From: an uncultured Lachnospiraceae bacterium
Lineage (GTDB): Bacteria > Bacillota > Clostridia > Lachnospirales > Lachnospiraceae
Assembly: GCA_902770965.1 (NCBI GenBank)
Contig: CACXUY010000024.1
Span: 1 to 48,457 of the forward strand
Direction: 5' to 3'
Length of the DNA: 48,457 nucleotides
A program made the position numbers and the translations under genes. The notes under the pieces are model-generated. The model made no database searches, was not told the DNA's origin, and was given only the letters and a program-made list of their open reading frames with translations. Within the stretch, counting starts at the first letter, position 1, and each line of letters begins with the position of its first letter. Shown here piece after piece: positions 18,018 through 26,204 of the stretch.

Positions 18018-19148
18018 TTATTCTAATAGTTCTCTTACTCTGTGAGAAACCGTTTTTTCAAGCAAAGATAGCCGCTCGTTCGGAAGATTATACCGTGTAT
18101 GCCTCTTTAATCTGAAATCGAGTAACTGCCTGAGGCGGTTTTTCTGTTCATGGCTCAAAACCTTCCTGGCCTCCTCCACAAAGTCATCATACACGCACGG
18201 AAGAAGCGTATTTGCATATTTCCACATGTTGGATTCATTTAACAGATCGTCGCCCCAGGCAAAGTTAAGCAATGCATTGCCATGATCAAACAGCGGAGCC
18301 GGAGCAAGGATCTGATTCGTTTTACTGTCAATCAGAAAACCGAAATTACCATAATGCCTGTCCGTGTTAAATATGACCGCATCAAATACGATCATCTCAT
18401 CAAGCGCTTTTGTGAAAGCTTCACCGAGCGAACTGTAGAAAGCCCTGACAGCAGGCATGCCTCCCTTTCTGACGATCCTTCCCACCGGGACAAACGACAC
18501 TTCTTTGCTCGTAAACAGCTTACATACCGAACACCGCTTCCCTTTCCAGACAGACAGCGTATATGGGATTGCGTTAACTCCCAGCATTTCGGCGATCCGG
18601 GATGCATAGTATTCGGAGAACGGCTCATTGCCGGTGTTGGCAGCACCCTCTGTTCCCCCTTTATAAAGACTGATAACGCCGTTTTCTCTGCGCCAGCACT
18701 TGGGAAGCATTCCATTCGTCGTAAATTCCGGGCTGGATGATAATCCCGGTGCATTGCTGCTTCCATGCCCCGTAAAAGCTACCAGTCCAAGAATGCGGCT
18801 GAAACGATTTTCATAGAGATTGTATTTATCGAACTGTCCGTTGAAATCCTCTTCCGTCACCCAGTAACAGTCATTTAAAGACAATCCTTTAGAGACTCTG
18901 ATGATATCCATCGGTCTGTTGAGACTGAGTCCCATCGTTGCAAGCAGTGAATTTACATAGGCACGGTTTTTCGGTATTGCACGGTGTCGTATCCATGATT
19001 CGATGCCGGCTGCAGTCGGCTCAGCAAGATCCATCGGAAGAAGAGACCTGTCTTCTGTCACCCATTTTATCTGGATATTAGCATTCGCTCCTGAATCTGC
19101 CCAAAACTGCAGAACCGGTGTGTCAAAATGTTTAATGGTATAAACCAT
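18018..19148 (-). CDS. HipA-like protein kinase without HipB
   Basis: A 376-residue protein with the C-terminal HipA kinase core: the catalytic loop FNTDRHYGNFGFL (about 268-280) and the metal-binding FDHGNALL (about 297) are intact, so it should be active. The N-terminal 130 residues do not show the usual HipA N-domain in recognisable form. HipA toxins phosphorylate glutamyl-tRNA synthetase and are neutralised by the HipB repressor; no HipB-like helix-turn-helix protein is adjacent. Some such kinases, including CtkA-type ones, act alone. The start ATG (19146-19148) follows GGAGAGGAG; a TTG seven codons earlier overlaps the stop of the thioesterase gene. The gene lies 17 bases after the thioesterase stop, probably co-transcribed. 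Substrate unknown. Confidence 0.75.
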   Translation of the reverse strand: MVYTIKHFDTPVLQFWADSGANANIQIKWVTEDRSLLPMDLAEPTAAGIESWIRHRAIPKNRAYVNSLLATMGLSLNRPMDIIRVSKGLSLNDCYWVTEEDFNGQFDKYNLYENRFSRILGLVAFTGHGSSNAPGLSSSPEFTTNGMLPKCWRRENGVISLYKGGTEGAANTGNEPFSEYYASRIAEMLGVNAIPYTLSVWKGKRCSVCKLFTSKEVSFVPVGRIVRKGGMPAVRAFYSSLGEAFTKALDEMIVFDAVIFNTDRHYGNFGFLIDSKTNQILAPAPLFDHGNALLNFAWGDDLLNESNMWKYANTLLPCVYDDFVEEARKVLSHEQKNRLRQLLDFRLKRHTRYNLPNERLSLLEKTVSHRVRELLE

Positions 19149-19165
19149 GTCGGTCTCCTCTCCTG

Positions 19166-19642
19166 TCAATAGTGTTCCTTACGTCGTGACGACCTCAGCG
19201 CTCTCCGCCTTTCACCGGCCTCCCACTCCTGCCTGTCCTCCTCGGTCTCAAGGATAAGCCCCGGCACTTCGCATGGATTGCCGTCGTCATCAAGGGCCAC
19301 CTCTACCAGGTACGCGCGGTTGATCTTAGTCCGCGTGCCGTCAAGCTCCTCGGTAAAGGTATCCACCCTGATTTCCATCGAAGTCGTCCCTACATATGTC
19401 ACTCGTCCAACAAGAACGACCATCTGACCGACAATAGCCGGCTTGACGAACTGAAGGTTGTCTATGCATGCGGTAGTTATAATGCGGTTGCTGTGGCGCA
19501 AAGCAACGATGCCGGCCAGGCCATCGATCCATTTCATCAGCTCTCCGCCGAACAGCCTGCCGTGACCGTTCATGTCTTTAGGCATGAGCAGATATTGCTG
19601 CTCAGTAAGAGAATCCGTAACTCGCTTGTGGCTTGTTGTCAT
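19166..19642 (-). CDS. Acyl-CoA thioesterase, hotdog fold
   Basis: About 158 residues. The hotdog motif NGHGRLFGGELMKWID matches bacterial YciA/BACH-type acyl-CoA hydrolases, which release free CoA and fatty acid in the cytoplasm. TTACIDNLQFVKPAIVGQ and GTTSMEIRVDTFTE are the following conserved strands. The C-terminus is a charged tail (EWEAGERRRALRSSRRKEH). The start is uncertain: a GTG and an ATG lie 7 and 3 codons upstream, and GAGGGAG sits 11-12 bases before the ATG chosen here. It precedes the HipA-like kinase by 17 bases. Confidence 0.85.
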   Translation of the reverse strand: MTTSHKRVTDSLTEQQYLLMPKDMNGHGRLFGGELMKWIDGLAGIVALRHSNRIITTACIDNLQFVKPAIVGQMVVLVGRVTYVGTTSMEIRVDTFTEELDGTRTKINRAYLVEVALDDDGNPCEVPGLILETEEDRQEWEAGERRRALRSSRRKEHY

Positions 19643-19804
19643 TTCCCCCATAATCTCCCTCACATATGGATGTTCATTTCTTACCTGCTTTTACAATCAT
19701 TCTGTCACTTTATTCTATCACCAATCACAGTCAAAGTGTCAAAACCACGTACAGGATCGTTCCGTGCTTCGCGCTCCTCCAGGTCATAACATTATAAATA
19801 TAAT

Positions 19805-19878
19805 GGTAACTATTCAGTACCCCAGACTCAGGATGCTGAGCATCCCTCGTTGTGGGGTGGCAAGAGGCGCTGAATAAT
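19805..19878 (+). repeat. Family A element, complete copy
   Basis: It runs from GGTAACTATTCAGTACCCC to GGCGCTGAATA. The ends TATTCAG / CTGAATA are inverted, CCCC pairs with GGGG inside, and a perfect GGATGCT / AGCATCC hairpin lies at the centre, followed by the conserved CCCTCGTTGTGGGG. It sits between the divergent thioesterase and ComEC-like genes. The rest of 19643-20005 holds no other feature I can name. Confidence 0.75.
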
Positions 19879-20005
19879 GGCAAATAATGCCGTCTTCATT
19901 ATTATATATGTAAGTGGACACCCGGACAATTATCTGATATCATATAAGCAGTCTGCCAGGCATCATTCATCGTGATTTTGGCAAAGAAACATCAGGGATT
20001 ATAAT

Positions 20006-21265
20006 ATGAAGAATAAAACACGCTCAAAAGAAACACGTTCGGTCTTTTCTATAGTACTGAATAAGCCTCTCGCAAGGGCGCTGCTTCTCGCAGTGCTTCT
20101 TGCGGCAGCCGGCTTCACCGCCTACAGCATCGCGTTCTCATCGATCAAAAGCCGTATGGGGCTTGATATCGTATGCCTGCCCACTACCGGCAGCTGCTCT
20201 GTCATCAGGACTGGCACCGGCATCATCGTCATAGATGCCGGCACGGAGAATGACTCCGCCTTGCTCCTCGACTATCTCCACGAAAACAATATCAGGAAAA
20301 TTGACGCGATGATCATAACCTCTGACGACCCCTACTGCTGCTCCGGCGCAGCCGAGGTAGTGGGAAATGTCCTGGTCGAACAGCTGATCACTCCTGATCT
20401 TGGAGAATTTCCGTCTATCGCATGGGGAAGGGTTGAAGCAGCCGCCCTGAAGGAAGGACTGGTTCCCACGGTCATAGCGGAGGACTCCGCTTTCATACTT
20501 CAGAATACATCGTTCCTGCTGCTCCCTGTAAACAAGGACGGCTTAGCTTTGGCTAGTAATGACGACCTTGCGGAACGATGGGCGGCAGCCGAGAAGCTTA
20601 CAGAACCCGCAGCGGATAAAATCACTGACACCGCATCAGACAACAGCGGTGCGGATGCTTCCCATGACGCTGCCGCGTCGGGCAGTTACTCAGACGATGC
20701 GGAGGATCATACTCATGATGCGGATAGCTCAACAGACCATATCCACGATGAAAATGATACGACAGACCTCATCCACGATAAAAATAATACAACGGACCAT
20801 GTCCACAATGAGAATGATTCGACAGACCTCATCAATAACGAAGACAGCGCAGCAAATCTCACACAAGACGACGGTGACACCGCAGGCATCAACCTCACTG
20901 AGGATACCGCTGCGGCAATCCCTGCTCCCCCCTGCTGTCTGTTCGTCTCTGTCATGTACGGCTACGGAACCGTTCTTTTCACCGGGAACGCGCCCGACAA
21001 AGCAATAATTACATACCTGTCAAGCGAGCTGGGAGGAACACACGATGTCCTCATGCTCCCGCATAACGGAAAGATGTTCGACAGCATGGAGGCATTGCTG
21101 TCTGCTTCCGCTCCGTCAAGCGTGATCATACCCTGCTATAGCGCAGATGCTGTCGATGAGAGCGTATCGAATATGATTTCAAAAGCAAGAGCAAAGACTT
21201 ACCTGACCTGCAGCGGCGAGATACGCATCTCATCCAACGGGAGCAAGATGAAGGTGATACAGTAA
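20006..21265 (+). CDS. Membrane-anchored ComEC-like metallo-beta-lactamase-fold protein lacking metal ligands
   Basis: 419 residues. A basic N-terminus is followed by one membrane segment (about 25-46), so the rest is probably outside the cell. The remainder follows the soluble C-terminal domain of ComEC in order: LDIVCLPTTGSCSVIRTGTG, IIVIDAG, YLHENNIRKIDAMIITS, then GYGTVLFTGN, DVLMLPHNGK and the final TYLTCSGEIRISS. The metal sites have been replaced: HxHxDH became SDDPYC, the TGD aspartate became N, and PHHGS became PHNGK. An insertion at about 190-300 is acidic and His-rich and holds four 10-residue repeats of the type DHIHDENDTT (residues 244-283). It should not be a normal hydrolase; the His/Asp insertion may bind metal ions. 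Function unknown. Confidence 0.7.
   Translation: MKNKTRSKETRSVFSIVLNKPLARALLLAVLLAAAGFTAYSIAFSSIKSRMGLDIVCLPTTGSCSVIRTGTGIIVIDAGTENDSALLLDYLHENNIRKIDAMIITSDDPYCCSGAAEVVGNVLVEQLITPDLGEFPSIAWGRVEAAALKEGLVPTVIAEDSAFILQNTSFLLLPVNKDGLALASNDDLAERWAAAEKLTEPAADKITDTASDNSGADASHDAAASGSYSDDAEDHTHDADSSTDHIHDENDTTDLIHDKNNTTDHVHNENDSTDLINNEDSAANLTQDDGDTAGINLTEDTAAAIPAPPCCLFVSVMYGYGTVLFTGNAPDKAIITYLSSELGGTHDVLMLPHNGKMFDSMEALLSASAPSSVIIPCYSADAVDESVSNMISKARAKTYLTCSGEIRISSNGSKMKVIQ
20735..20854 (+). repeat. Four 30-bp in-frame repeats inside the ComEC-like gene
   Basis: Four units of 30 bases encode ten residues each, alternating DHxH and DLIH starts followed by acidic and Thr residues. The unit length preserves the frame, consistent with expansion by slippage. 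Confidence 0.8.
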
Positions 21266-21352
21266 ACCCCATGCCAGGCTTGGCACAACCATACTTTATA
21301 AGTCATCGCGTGGCTTCGTGCTTCGCACTCCCGCCACGCTAACCGGTATTCG

Positions 21353-21490
21353 CACTTTTCACTCGCTGCGTGCGCACGTGCTGCCACACGCAGTCTGCTC
21401 ACTGACTGGGAAGAGATTGACGCTTCTCGCTCGCTGCGCGCTCACGTGCTGCCACACGCATATAAGCTATGGGAAGATTGGACGCTGTCG
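21353..21490 (+). repeat. Two tandem ~65-bp units related to family B
   Basis: Each unit contains CACGTGCTGCCACACGCA and a preceding CTCGCTGCG, followed by GGGAAGATTG or GGGAAGAGATTG and GACGC. The GTGCTGCCACA core is the family B loop-proximal sequence, so these may be partial family B copies. A small hairpin GTGCTTCGCAC is also present upstream (21319-21329). No gene is seen in 21266-21575. Confidence 0.5.
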
Positions 21491-21575
21491 TTGACTGTGA
21501 ATGTAAGACAGCTGCCCACACGTATGTAAGCCGGAGATTACTGTATCCCTGTGGAACATACAGGCAGCTGTTCCT

Positions 21576-22079
21576 TCAATAAGACGACATCTCCTCCGCG
21601 AGCTCCTCTTCCTCCGGTCCGATGGAGCGAATGACGACATCGTAGCTGACCGAATCGTTGACGCGCACAGTCACCCTGTCGCCCACGTGATGCTTCATCA
21701 AGGCCTTACCGAGAGGAGAGATGATGCTTATCCTGTTCTTCAGTGAGTCGCCCCTGATCGAGGTCACTATCTTGAAGGTCTCTGTCTCATCATCATCGAC
21801 ATACCAGACCTCGACTTTCCTATTAAGACCGACTTCATCGGGAGCGGATTCCGTTTCTATGACAGTAGCATTGCGAAGCATGCGCTCAAGATAACGGATT
21901 CTGCTCTCGTTTATGTTTTTCTCCCTCTTGGCGGCATAATACTCGAAATTCTCGGAGAGATCGCCATGCGCGCGAGCTTCCTTCACTGCCTCGATCAGCT
22001 CCTTGCGCACCACTAGCTTGCGGTGTGATATCTCGTCCTCTATTCTCTTAACATCCCCCTTGGTTAGCTTCTCACCCAT
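21576..22079 (-). CDS. greA: Transcription elongation factor GreA
   Basis: A 167-residue factor that rescues backtracked RNA polymerase by stimulating cleavage of the nascent RNA. The N-terminal coiled coil carries the acidic tip in GDLSENFEYYAAK (usually GDLSENAEY). The C-terminal FKBP-like domain follows (ISIISPLGKALMKHHVGD is the typical SP.G.AL.G...GD segment). Length is normal for GreA. The start ATG follows GAGG. It stands alone between unrelated genes with a family A fragment upstream. Confidence 0.93.
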   Translation of the reverse strand: MGEKLTKGDVKRIEDEISHRKLVVRKELIEAVKEARAHGDLSENFEYYAAKREKNINESRIRYLERMLRNATVIETESAPDEVGLNRKVEVWYVDDDETETFKIVTSIRGDSLKNRISIISPLGKALMKHHVGDRVTVRVNDSVSYDVVIRSIGPEEEELAEEMSSY

Positions 22080-22149
22080 CCCATGACCTCATTTCATCAG
22101 TTCCGGCTGCAGCTCCAGCTACAGCCACTATGTCAAAGCAGCTATCCGG

Positions 22150-22200
22150 TGCCCGGACTAGGGATGCCGAATAGTTACATGTTTAGTGCTTATTCAGACC
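22150..22200 (+). repeat. Family A element fragments
   Basis: AGGGATGCCGAATAGTTACAT followed by GTGCTTATTCAGAC gives two family A ends in close, inverted order, without an intact core. It lies between greA and the glycosylase gene. Confidence 0.4.
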
Positions 22201-22243
22201 GCCTTACAGCTGCGAGCTGCGGCAAGCTGATCCGGTATTCATA

Positions 22244-23044
22244 CTAATCTGCATCCGCGACCGCGAGCTGGTTCCTGGCATAGTTGAACAGATATTGCTG
22301 CATGACCCCGTTGTAGCCCCTGTATCTTTCTGTGGGAAAATGACCGCCGTACTGTTCTTTGATTATCTTCTTCATCCAGGTATCCATTGGCATGTAGTCG
22401 AGACGGTGCAGGCCGAACAACAAGATGCAGTCGGCAACCTTCGGACCTATCCCCTTCAGGGAGAGTAGGAGCTTCCTTGCGTCTTGGTCCGTGAGGGCTT
22501 CAAACATCTCCGGAGATAGCTCCCCCTCTGCCACCGACCTTGCCAGTCCGCTGACATACACATCCCTGTATCCCATCCGAAAGCCTGACAGATCCGCTGT
22601 GCACAGGATCTCCGGCTCCGGAAACGCGCCGTCCCTTCCAAGCTTCTCGCAAAGCGCGTTCACGATACCTCGGATCCTGGGAATGTTGTTGTTCTGGGAA
22701 ATCACGAAGGTGACCATCATCTCCCACGTGTCCTGCCGGAGGATCCTGATTCCGGAGCCCGCCTTCGCGGCCGATAAAAGATATTTATCTTCAGGGTCGA
22801 TACTTCGAATAAAAGCCCCGTAGTCGGTGTCCAGGTCAAAATAACTTCTCCATATGTCGTCGAATTCGTCCTGACTGCATGAAAATACAATCCTTCGGTC
22901 GTCCATGCTTATCATAAGACGCTTTCCAAAAGCTGCCGCTTCCCATGTACCTTCGCCGCATGGCAGGATGCGGAAGCACTGTCCCGACTCTGCGATCTGC
23001 CCGATATCAAATTCTGTAAGTTCGTCTCTGTAAAACGCTGCCAT
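22244..23044 (-). CDS. ogg: 8-oxoguanine DNA glycosylase/lyase, OGG1-like
   Basis: A 266-residue base-excision repair enzyme of the helix-hairpin-helix superfamily. The N-terminal OGG-type domain includes SGQCFRI. The HhH and catalytic region reads LKGIGPKVADCILLFG, with the Lys of GPK at the position of human OGG1 Lys249, and MPMDTW supplying the catalytic Asp (OGG1 Asp268). It removes 8-oxoguanine from DNA and cleaves the strand. The start ATG (23042-23044) follows GCGGAGAACG; a TTG nine codons upstream has no site. Together with the Nudix protein it gives the window two defences against oxidised guanine. Confidence 0.9.
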   Translation of the reverse strand: MAAFYRDELTEFDIGQIAESGQCFRILPCGEGTWEAAAFGKRLMISMDDRRIVFSCSQDEFDDIWRSYFDLDTDYGAFIRSIDPEDKYLLSAAKAGSGIRILRQDTWEMMVTFVISQNNNIPRIRGIVNALCEKLGRDGAFPEPEILCTADLSGFRMGYRDVYVSGLARSVAEGELSPEMFEALTDQDARKLLLSLKGIGPKVADCILLFGLHRLDYMPMDTWMKKIIKEQYGGHFPTERYRGYNGVMQQYLFNYARNQLAVADAD

Positions 23045-23091
23045 GTCGTTCTCCGCAAAAAGACCAGCCAATGGATAATCTTACTGTTTGC

Positions 23092-23142
23092 ATAGCGCAG
23101 CATCCCTCGTTGTGGGGCGGTCAGATGCGCTGCATAATTAAA
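23092..23142 (+). repeat. Family A element, core copy
   Basis: GCGCAGCATCCCTCGTTGTGGGGC is followed by GGTCAGATGCGCTGCATAAT. The core is intact; the right end reads CTGCATAA instead of CTGAATAA and the left end is decayed. It directly abuts the lipoprotein stop codon. Confidence 0.6.
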
Positions 23143-24876
23143 TCAATCTTTTATTTCAACAGCATAAGAATCAAGTACCTTGCCGGCATCAAGCTCCCCT
23201 TCCGCCCCCATCTCCTGAAGCTGAATGACCAGCCAGGCATCGGGTTCGACATGGCACCATGCGTACAGCGATGAAGCGGATGTCTCCGTGGTGTCAAAGC
23301 TGACGGTACGGAAGCTGAAATCTCTGCCTTCATGAGTAATCTTCGAAACATCGCCCATCTTTATGTTGGAATAAATCTGGCTTTCTTTCAGGTAATCGAC
23401 CCATTCCGCGACCATATCCGCGATCACATCCGCGGAATAGTACTGCTCCGGATACAAACCATAATTCAGTGTTGTGAGCAAGCTGCTTTCGCTGAAATGT
23501 ACTGATTCATCAGACGCGAACGCGCATTCAAGCCCTTCCGGATTCTTGACGCTGACCTTCGCCTCACATGAAGTGCTGCTGAGGATAAATGCTCCGGAGG
23601 CCTGTACATCCGAGGCTTTTTTCTCATAATCTTCCGTGTCACTCATGCCATCTCCGCCGGTAACCTGATTCGAACCGGTATCCGAATGACTGCCGGCCTC
23701 TGTCTCTGATGCCCCCACTTCTCCTGCCCCGTCGAGTGAATGGGCGTCTGCCTCAACGGCCTCCGGCACTGATACGTCGACATCTCCATAGGCAAACGCC
23801 CTGTAATCTGCTCTTGCCATGAATGATGTCCCTTCAAGCGCCGTCCCTTCAAAGGCTGTATTCAGAGTATCGCCAAAGTCCCATGCCAGGCCTGCCAGCT
23901 CGTCATTTTTTTCAACGTTCACATATGCTGTGACAGCTGCGGATACGCGGCTGCTGACGGCAGCGTCAGCAGCTGATAACGCAGTCAGCAGCTCCTCAGT
24001 GGAATTGTCCCCGGGAAATGCCGCAAGCAAACGCAGCGCGTCATTGCCATGGAGCGAGGCCGAAGCTTCCATGACTTTGATTCCATCAAGCTCCAGCTCA
24101 TCATCTGATATCCGCCAATCTGCATCAGCTGTAAACAAGCCGGTCAGTCCATACCAGAAAGCTGTCTTCATATCGCTTTCGTCTGACCCGAACTCTTCAA
24201 ATGACCAGGCCGTGCCCCCTTCTTCTAAAGTATAGAGCTGCGCGCCGGCTTTCTGCTCGATATCAGCCTCTTTATCAGTTGATTGGCCTTCACTTTGATA
24301 CTTTGCAGCCGACTCCCCTATACCATTCCGGTCTGTATCATTCCGGTCTGTATCATTCCGGTCTGTATCAGTCTGCTCTGCGCCACCTGGCTCAACGCTG
24401 CTCTGTCCCTCCTGCACTTTTCCTCCCGCCTTCAGCGATACATATATATCCACCGGACACTGACTCTCTTCTCCGTTCTCCTCAGTCTCAAGTGTTCCTG
24501 CCATGTGTACGCCTTCAGCAGACTGGGCAAAGGCAAGGTCATAGACAGCCGACCCATGATTCGTCAGGCCGCCTGTGTGCTTTTCATAAGAATACTCTAC
24601 AGACAGTGATGAAGAAACACCCTGACCGAGCTTTTCCATGATCGCTTCAGGATCAAATCCGGTTTCACTGATATCCGTCTTATTCGAATCAACAGAACTG
24701 CCTGCCTTGGCTGATTCATGCACGGTGTCGACCGATTCTTTTCTATTACATGCGGCGATTGACATCGACAAGACCGCCGCTGTCACGCAAACCGCAACGC
24801 GACAATTCATGGCAGCTGATCCTCTAAAGCCTTTTTTTAGCTGTCTTGTCATGTATTTCGAATTATCCTCTTTCAT
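23143..24876 (-). CDS. Predicted lipoprotein of unknown function
   Basis: About 577 residues. A lipobox (SMSIAAC) after a hydrophobic run predicts a lipid-anchored extracellular protein. The rest shows no family I recognise. It contains low-complexity inserts: NDTDR three times at about residue 180, and an acidic Gly/Ser/Glu region at about 395-420. The final 120 residues look like a compact alpha/beta domain (YSADVIADMVAEWVDYLKESQ...) that could be a small stress- or binding-type domain. The start is set by AGGAGAG just upstream of ATG 24874-24876; two later ATGs (MTRQ, MNCR) would also leave the lipobox intact. Neighbours give no functional hint. Confidence 0.75.
   Translation of the reverse strand: MKEDNSKYMTRQLKKGFRGSAAMNCRVAVCVTAAVLSMSIAACNRKESVDTVHESAKAGSSVDSNKTDISETGFDPEAIMEKLGQGVSSSLSVEYSYEKHTGGLTNHGSAVYDLAFAQSAEGVHMAGTLETEENGEESQCPVDIYVSLKAGGKVQEGQSSVEPGGAEQTDTDRNDTDRNDTDRNGIGESAAKYQSEGQSTDKEADIEQKAGAQLYTLEEGGTAWSFEEFGSDESDMKTAFWYGLTGLFTADADWRISDDELELDGIKVMEASASLHGNDALRLLAAFPGDNSTEELLTALSAADAAVSSRVSAAVTAYVNVEKNDELAGLAWDFGDTLNTAFEGTALEGTSFMARADYRAFAYGDVDVSVPEAVEADAHSLDGAGEVGASETEAGSHSDTGSNQVTGGDGMSDTEDYEKKASDVQASGAFILSSTSCEAKVSVKNPEGLECAFASDESVHFSESSLLTTLNYGLYPEQYYSADVIADMVAEWVDYLKESQIYSNIKMGDVSKITHEGRDFSFRTVSFDTTETSASSLYAWCHVEPDAWLVIQLQEMGAEGELDAGKVLDSYAVEIKD
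24324..24368 (-). repeat. Three exact 15-bp repeats inside the lipoprotein gene
   Basis: CATTCCGGTCTGTAT occurs three times without a break on the plus strand, encoding the five-residue unit NDTDR (in register) on the minus strand. Confidence 0.85.
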
Positions 24877-24917
24877 TTCTCTCCTATCTTCATCCTGGCG
24901 TTTCACAGCTTATACAT

Positions 24918-24953
24918 AAATCCCGCATAGCACCACACATGCTATGCGGGTTT
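24918..24953 (-). terminator. Terminator of the metY-alaA operon
   Basis: CCCGCATAGCA pairs perfectly with TGCTATGCGGG over a seven-base loop, flanked by A- and T-rich ends (AAAT / TTTATT). It starts about 30 bases after the alaA stop. The tail is short in both directions. Confidence 0.65.
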
Positions 24954-24983
24954 ATTGAGCGAAAAAACGGCATACGCATATGC

Positions 24984-26201
24984 TCACTTGTTCCTATAGT
25001 GCTCCAGGAAGGTCCTCAGCCTGTCCACGGCGACCTTCAGCTCATCGATCCTCGGAAGATAGACTACCCTGAAATGGTCGTGTTCGGGCCAGTTGAAGCC
25101 TGTTCCCTGGACGATGAGCACCTTCTGCTCCTTGAGCAATTCAAGGGCAAACTGCTGGTCGTCGGTCACAGGGTACATGTCAAGGTCAAGCTTCGGGAAA
25201 ATATAGAACGCCGCCTTCGGCTTGACAGCGCTGACGCCCGGGATGTCATTCAACGCCTTCCAGATATACTCCCTCTGCTCATAGATGCGGCCGCCCGGCA
25301 TCAGGTACTGATCGACGCTCTGATAGCCTCCAAGGGCAGTCTGAACTATCATCTGGGCGGGGACGTTGGCGCAAAGACGCATCGATGACAGCATGTTCAG
25401 GCCTTCGATATAACCCTTCGCCCTCGATTTGTCGCCTGACAGCGATATCCAGCCGCTGCGGAAGCCCGCGATACGGTGGGATTTCGAAAGCCCGTTAAAG
25501 GTGACCACGAGCATATCGGGAGCAAGCGAAGCGATGGACACATGCTTTTCGCCGTCCATGACGAGCCTGTCATATATCTCATCAGCAAATATTATCAGCT
25601 CGTGACGCCTTGCAATATCGGCGATCCTCTCCAGAATATCCTTGGGATAAAGAGCTCCGGTAGGGTTGTTCGGATTGATGATGACTATGCCCTTGGTCCT
25701 GGAAGTGATCTTCGCCTCCATGTCATCGAGGTCAGGCATCCAGTCAGCCTGCTCGTCACAGATATAGTGTACAGGCTTGCCGCCAGCAAGGTTCGCCGCC
25801 GCAGTCCACAGCGGATAATCCGGAGCCGGGATCAATATCTCGTCACCATCATCGAGCAGTCCCTGCATGGTCATCGTTATCAGCTCGCTGACGCCATTCC
25901 CAATATATATATCGTTGACCCCGACATCAGGTATGCCCTTCAGCTGGTTGTACTGCATGATCGCTTTTCGAGCCGGGAAAATGCCCTTCGAGTCAGAGTA
26001 GCCCTCCGCGTCGATGAGCCTCGCCTGCATGTCATCGATGATCTCGTGGGGCGCGCGAAAGCCAAAAGGCGCGGGATTGCCTATGTTCAGCTTAAGGATG
26101 TCAATGTGCTTCGCCATCATGCGGTTGGCTTCTTCCACCACCGGTCCTCTGACGTCGTAGCACACGTTGTCGAGCTTCCTGGATTTTTCAAATGTTCTCA
26201 T
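24984..26201 (-). CDS. alaA: Alanine-type aminotransferase (class I, AlaA-like)
   Basis: A 405-residue PLP aminotransferase. The opening motif RKLDNVCYDVRGPV and the NIGNPAPFGF segment are typical of the AlaA/YfbQ group, which makes alanine from pyruvate and glutamate. The PLP lysine is in FNGLSKSHRIAGFRSGW (about residue 240), and NPNNPTGAL is the conserved substrate segment. Its ATG lies only 3 bases after the metY stop, so the two are translationally linked. That link hints at a role with sulfur amino acids as well, but AlaA-like proteins are common and the exact keto acid cannot be read from sequence. Confidence 0.88.
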   Translation of the reverse strand: MRTFEKSRKLDNVCYDVRGPVVEEANRMMAKHIDILKLNIGNPAPFGFRAPHEIIDDMQARLIDAEGYSDSKGIFPARKAIMQYNQLKGIPDVGVNDIYIGNGVSELITMTMQGLLDDGDEILIPAPDYPLWTAAANLAGGKPVHYICDEQADWMPDLDDMEAKITSRTKGIVIINPNNPTGALYPKDILERIADIARRHELIIFADEIYDRLVMDGEKHVSIASLAPDMLVVTFNGLSKSHRIAGFRSGWISLSGDKSRAKGYIEGLNMLSSMRLCANVPAQMIVQTALGGYQSVDQYLMPGGRIYEQREYIWKALNDIPGVSAVKPKAAFYIFPKLDLDMYPVTDDQQFALELLKEQKVLIVQGTGFNWPEHDHFRVVYLPRIDELKVAVDRLRTFLEHYRNK

Positions 26202-26204
26202 ATG

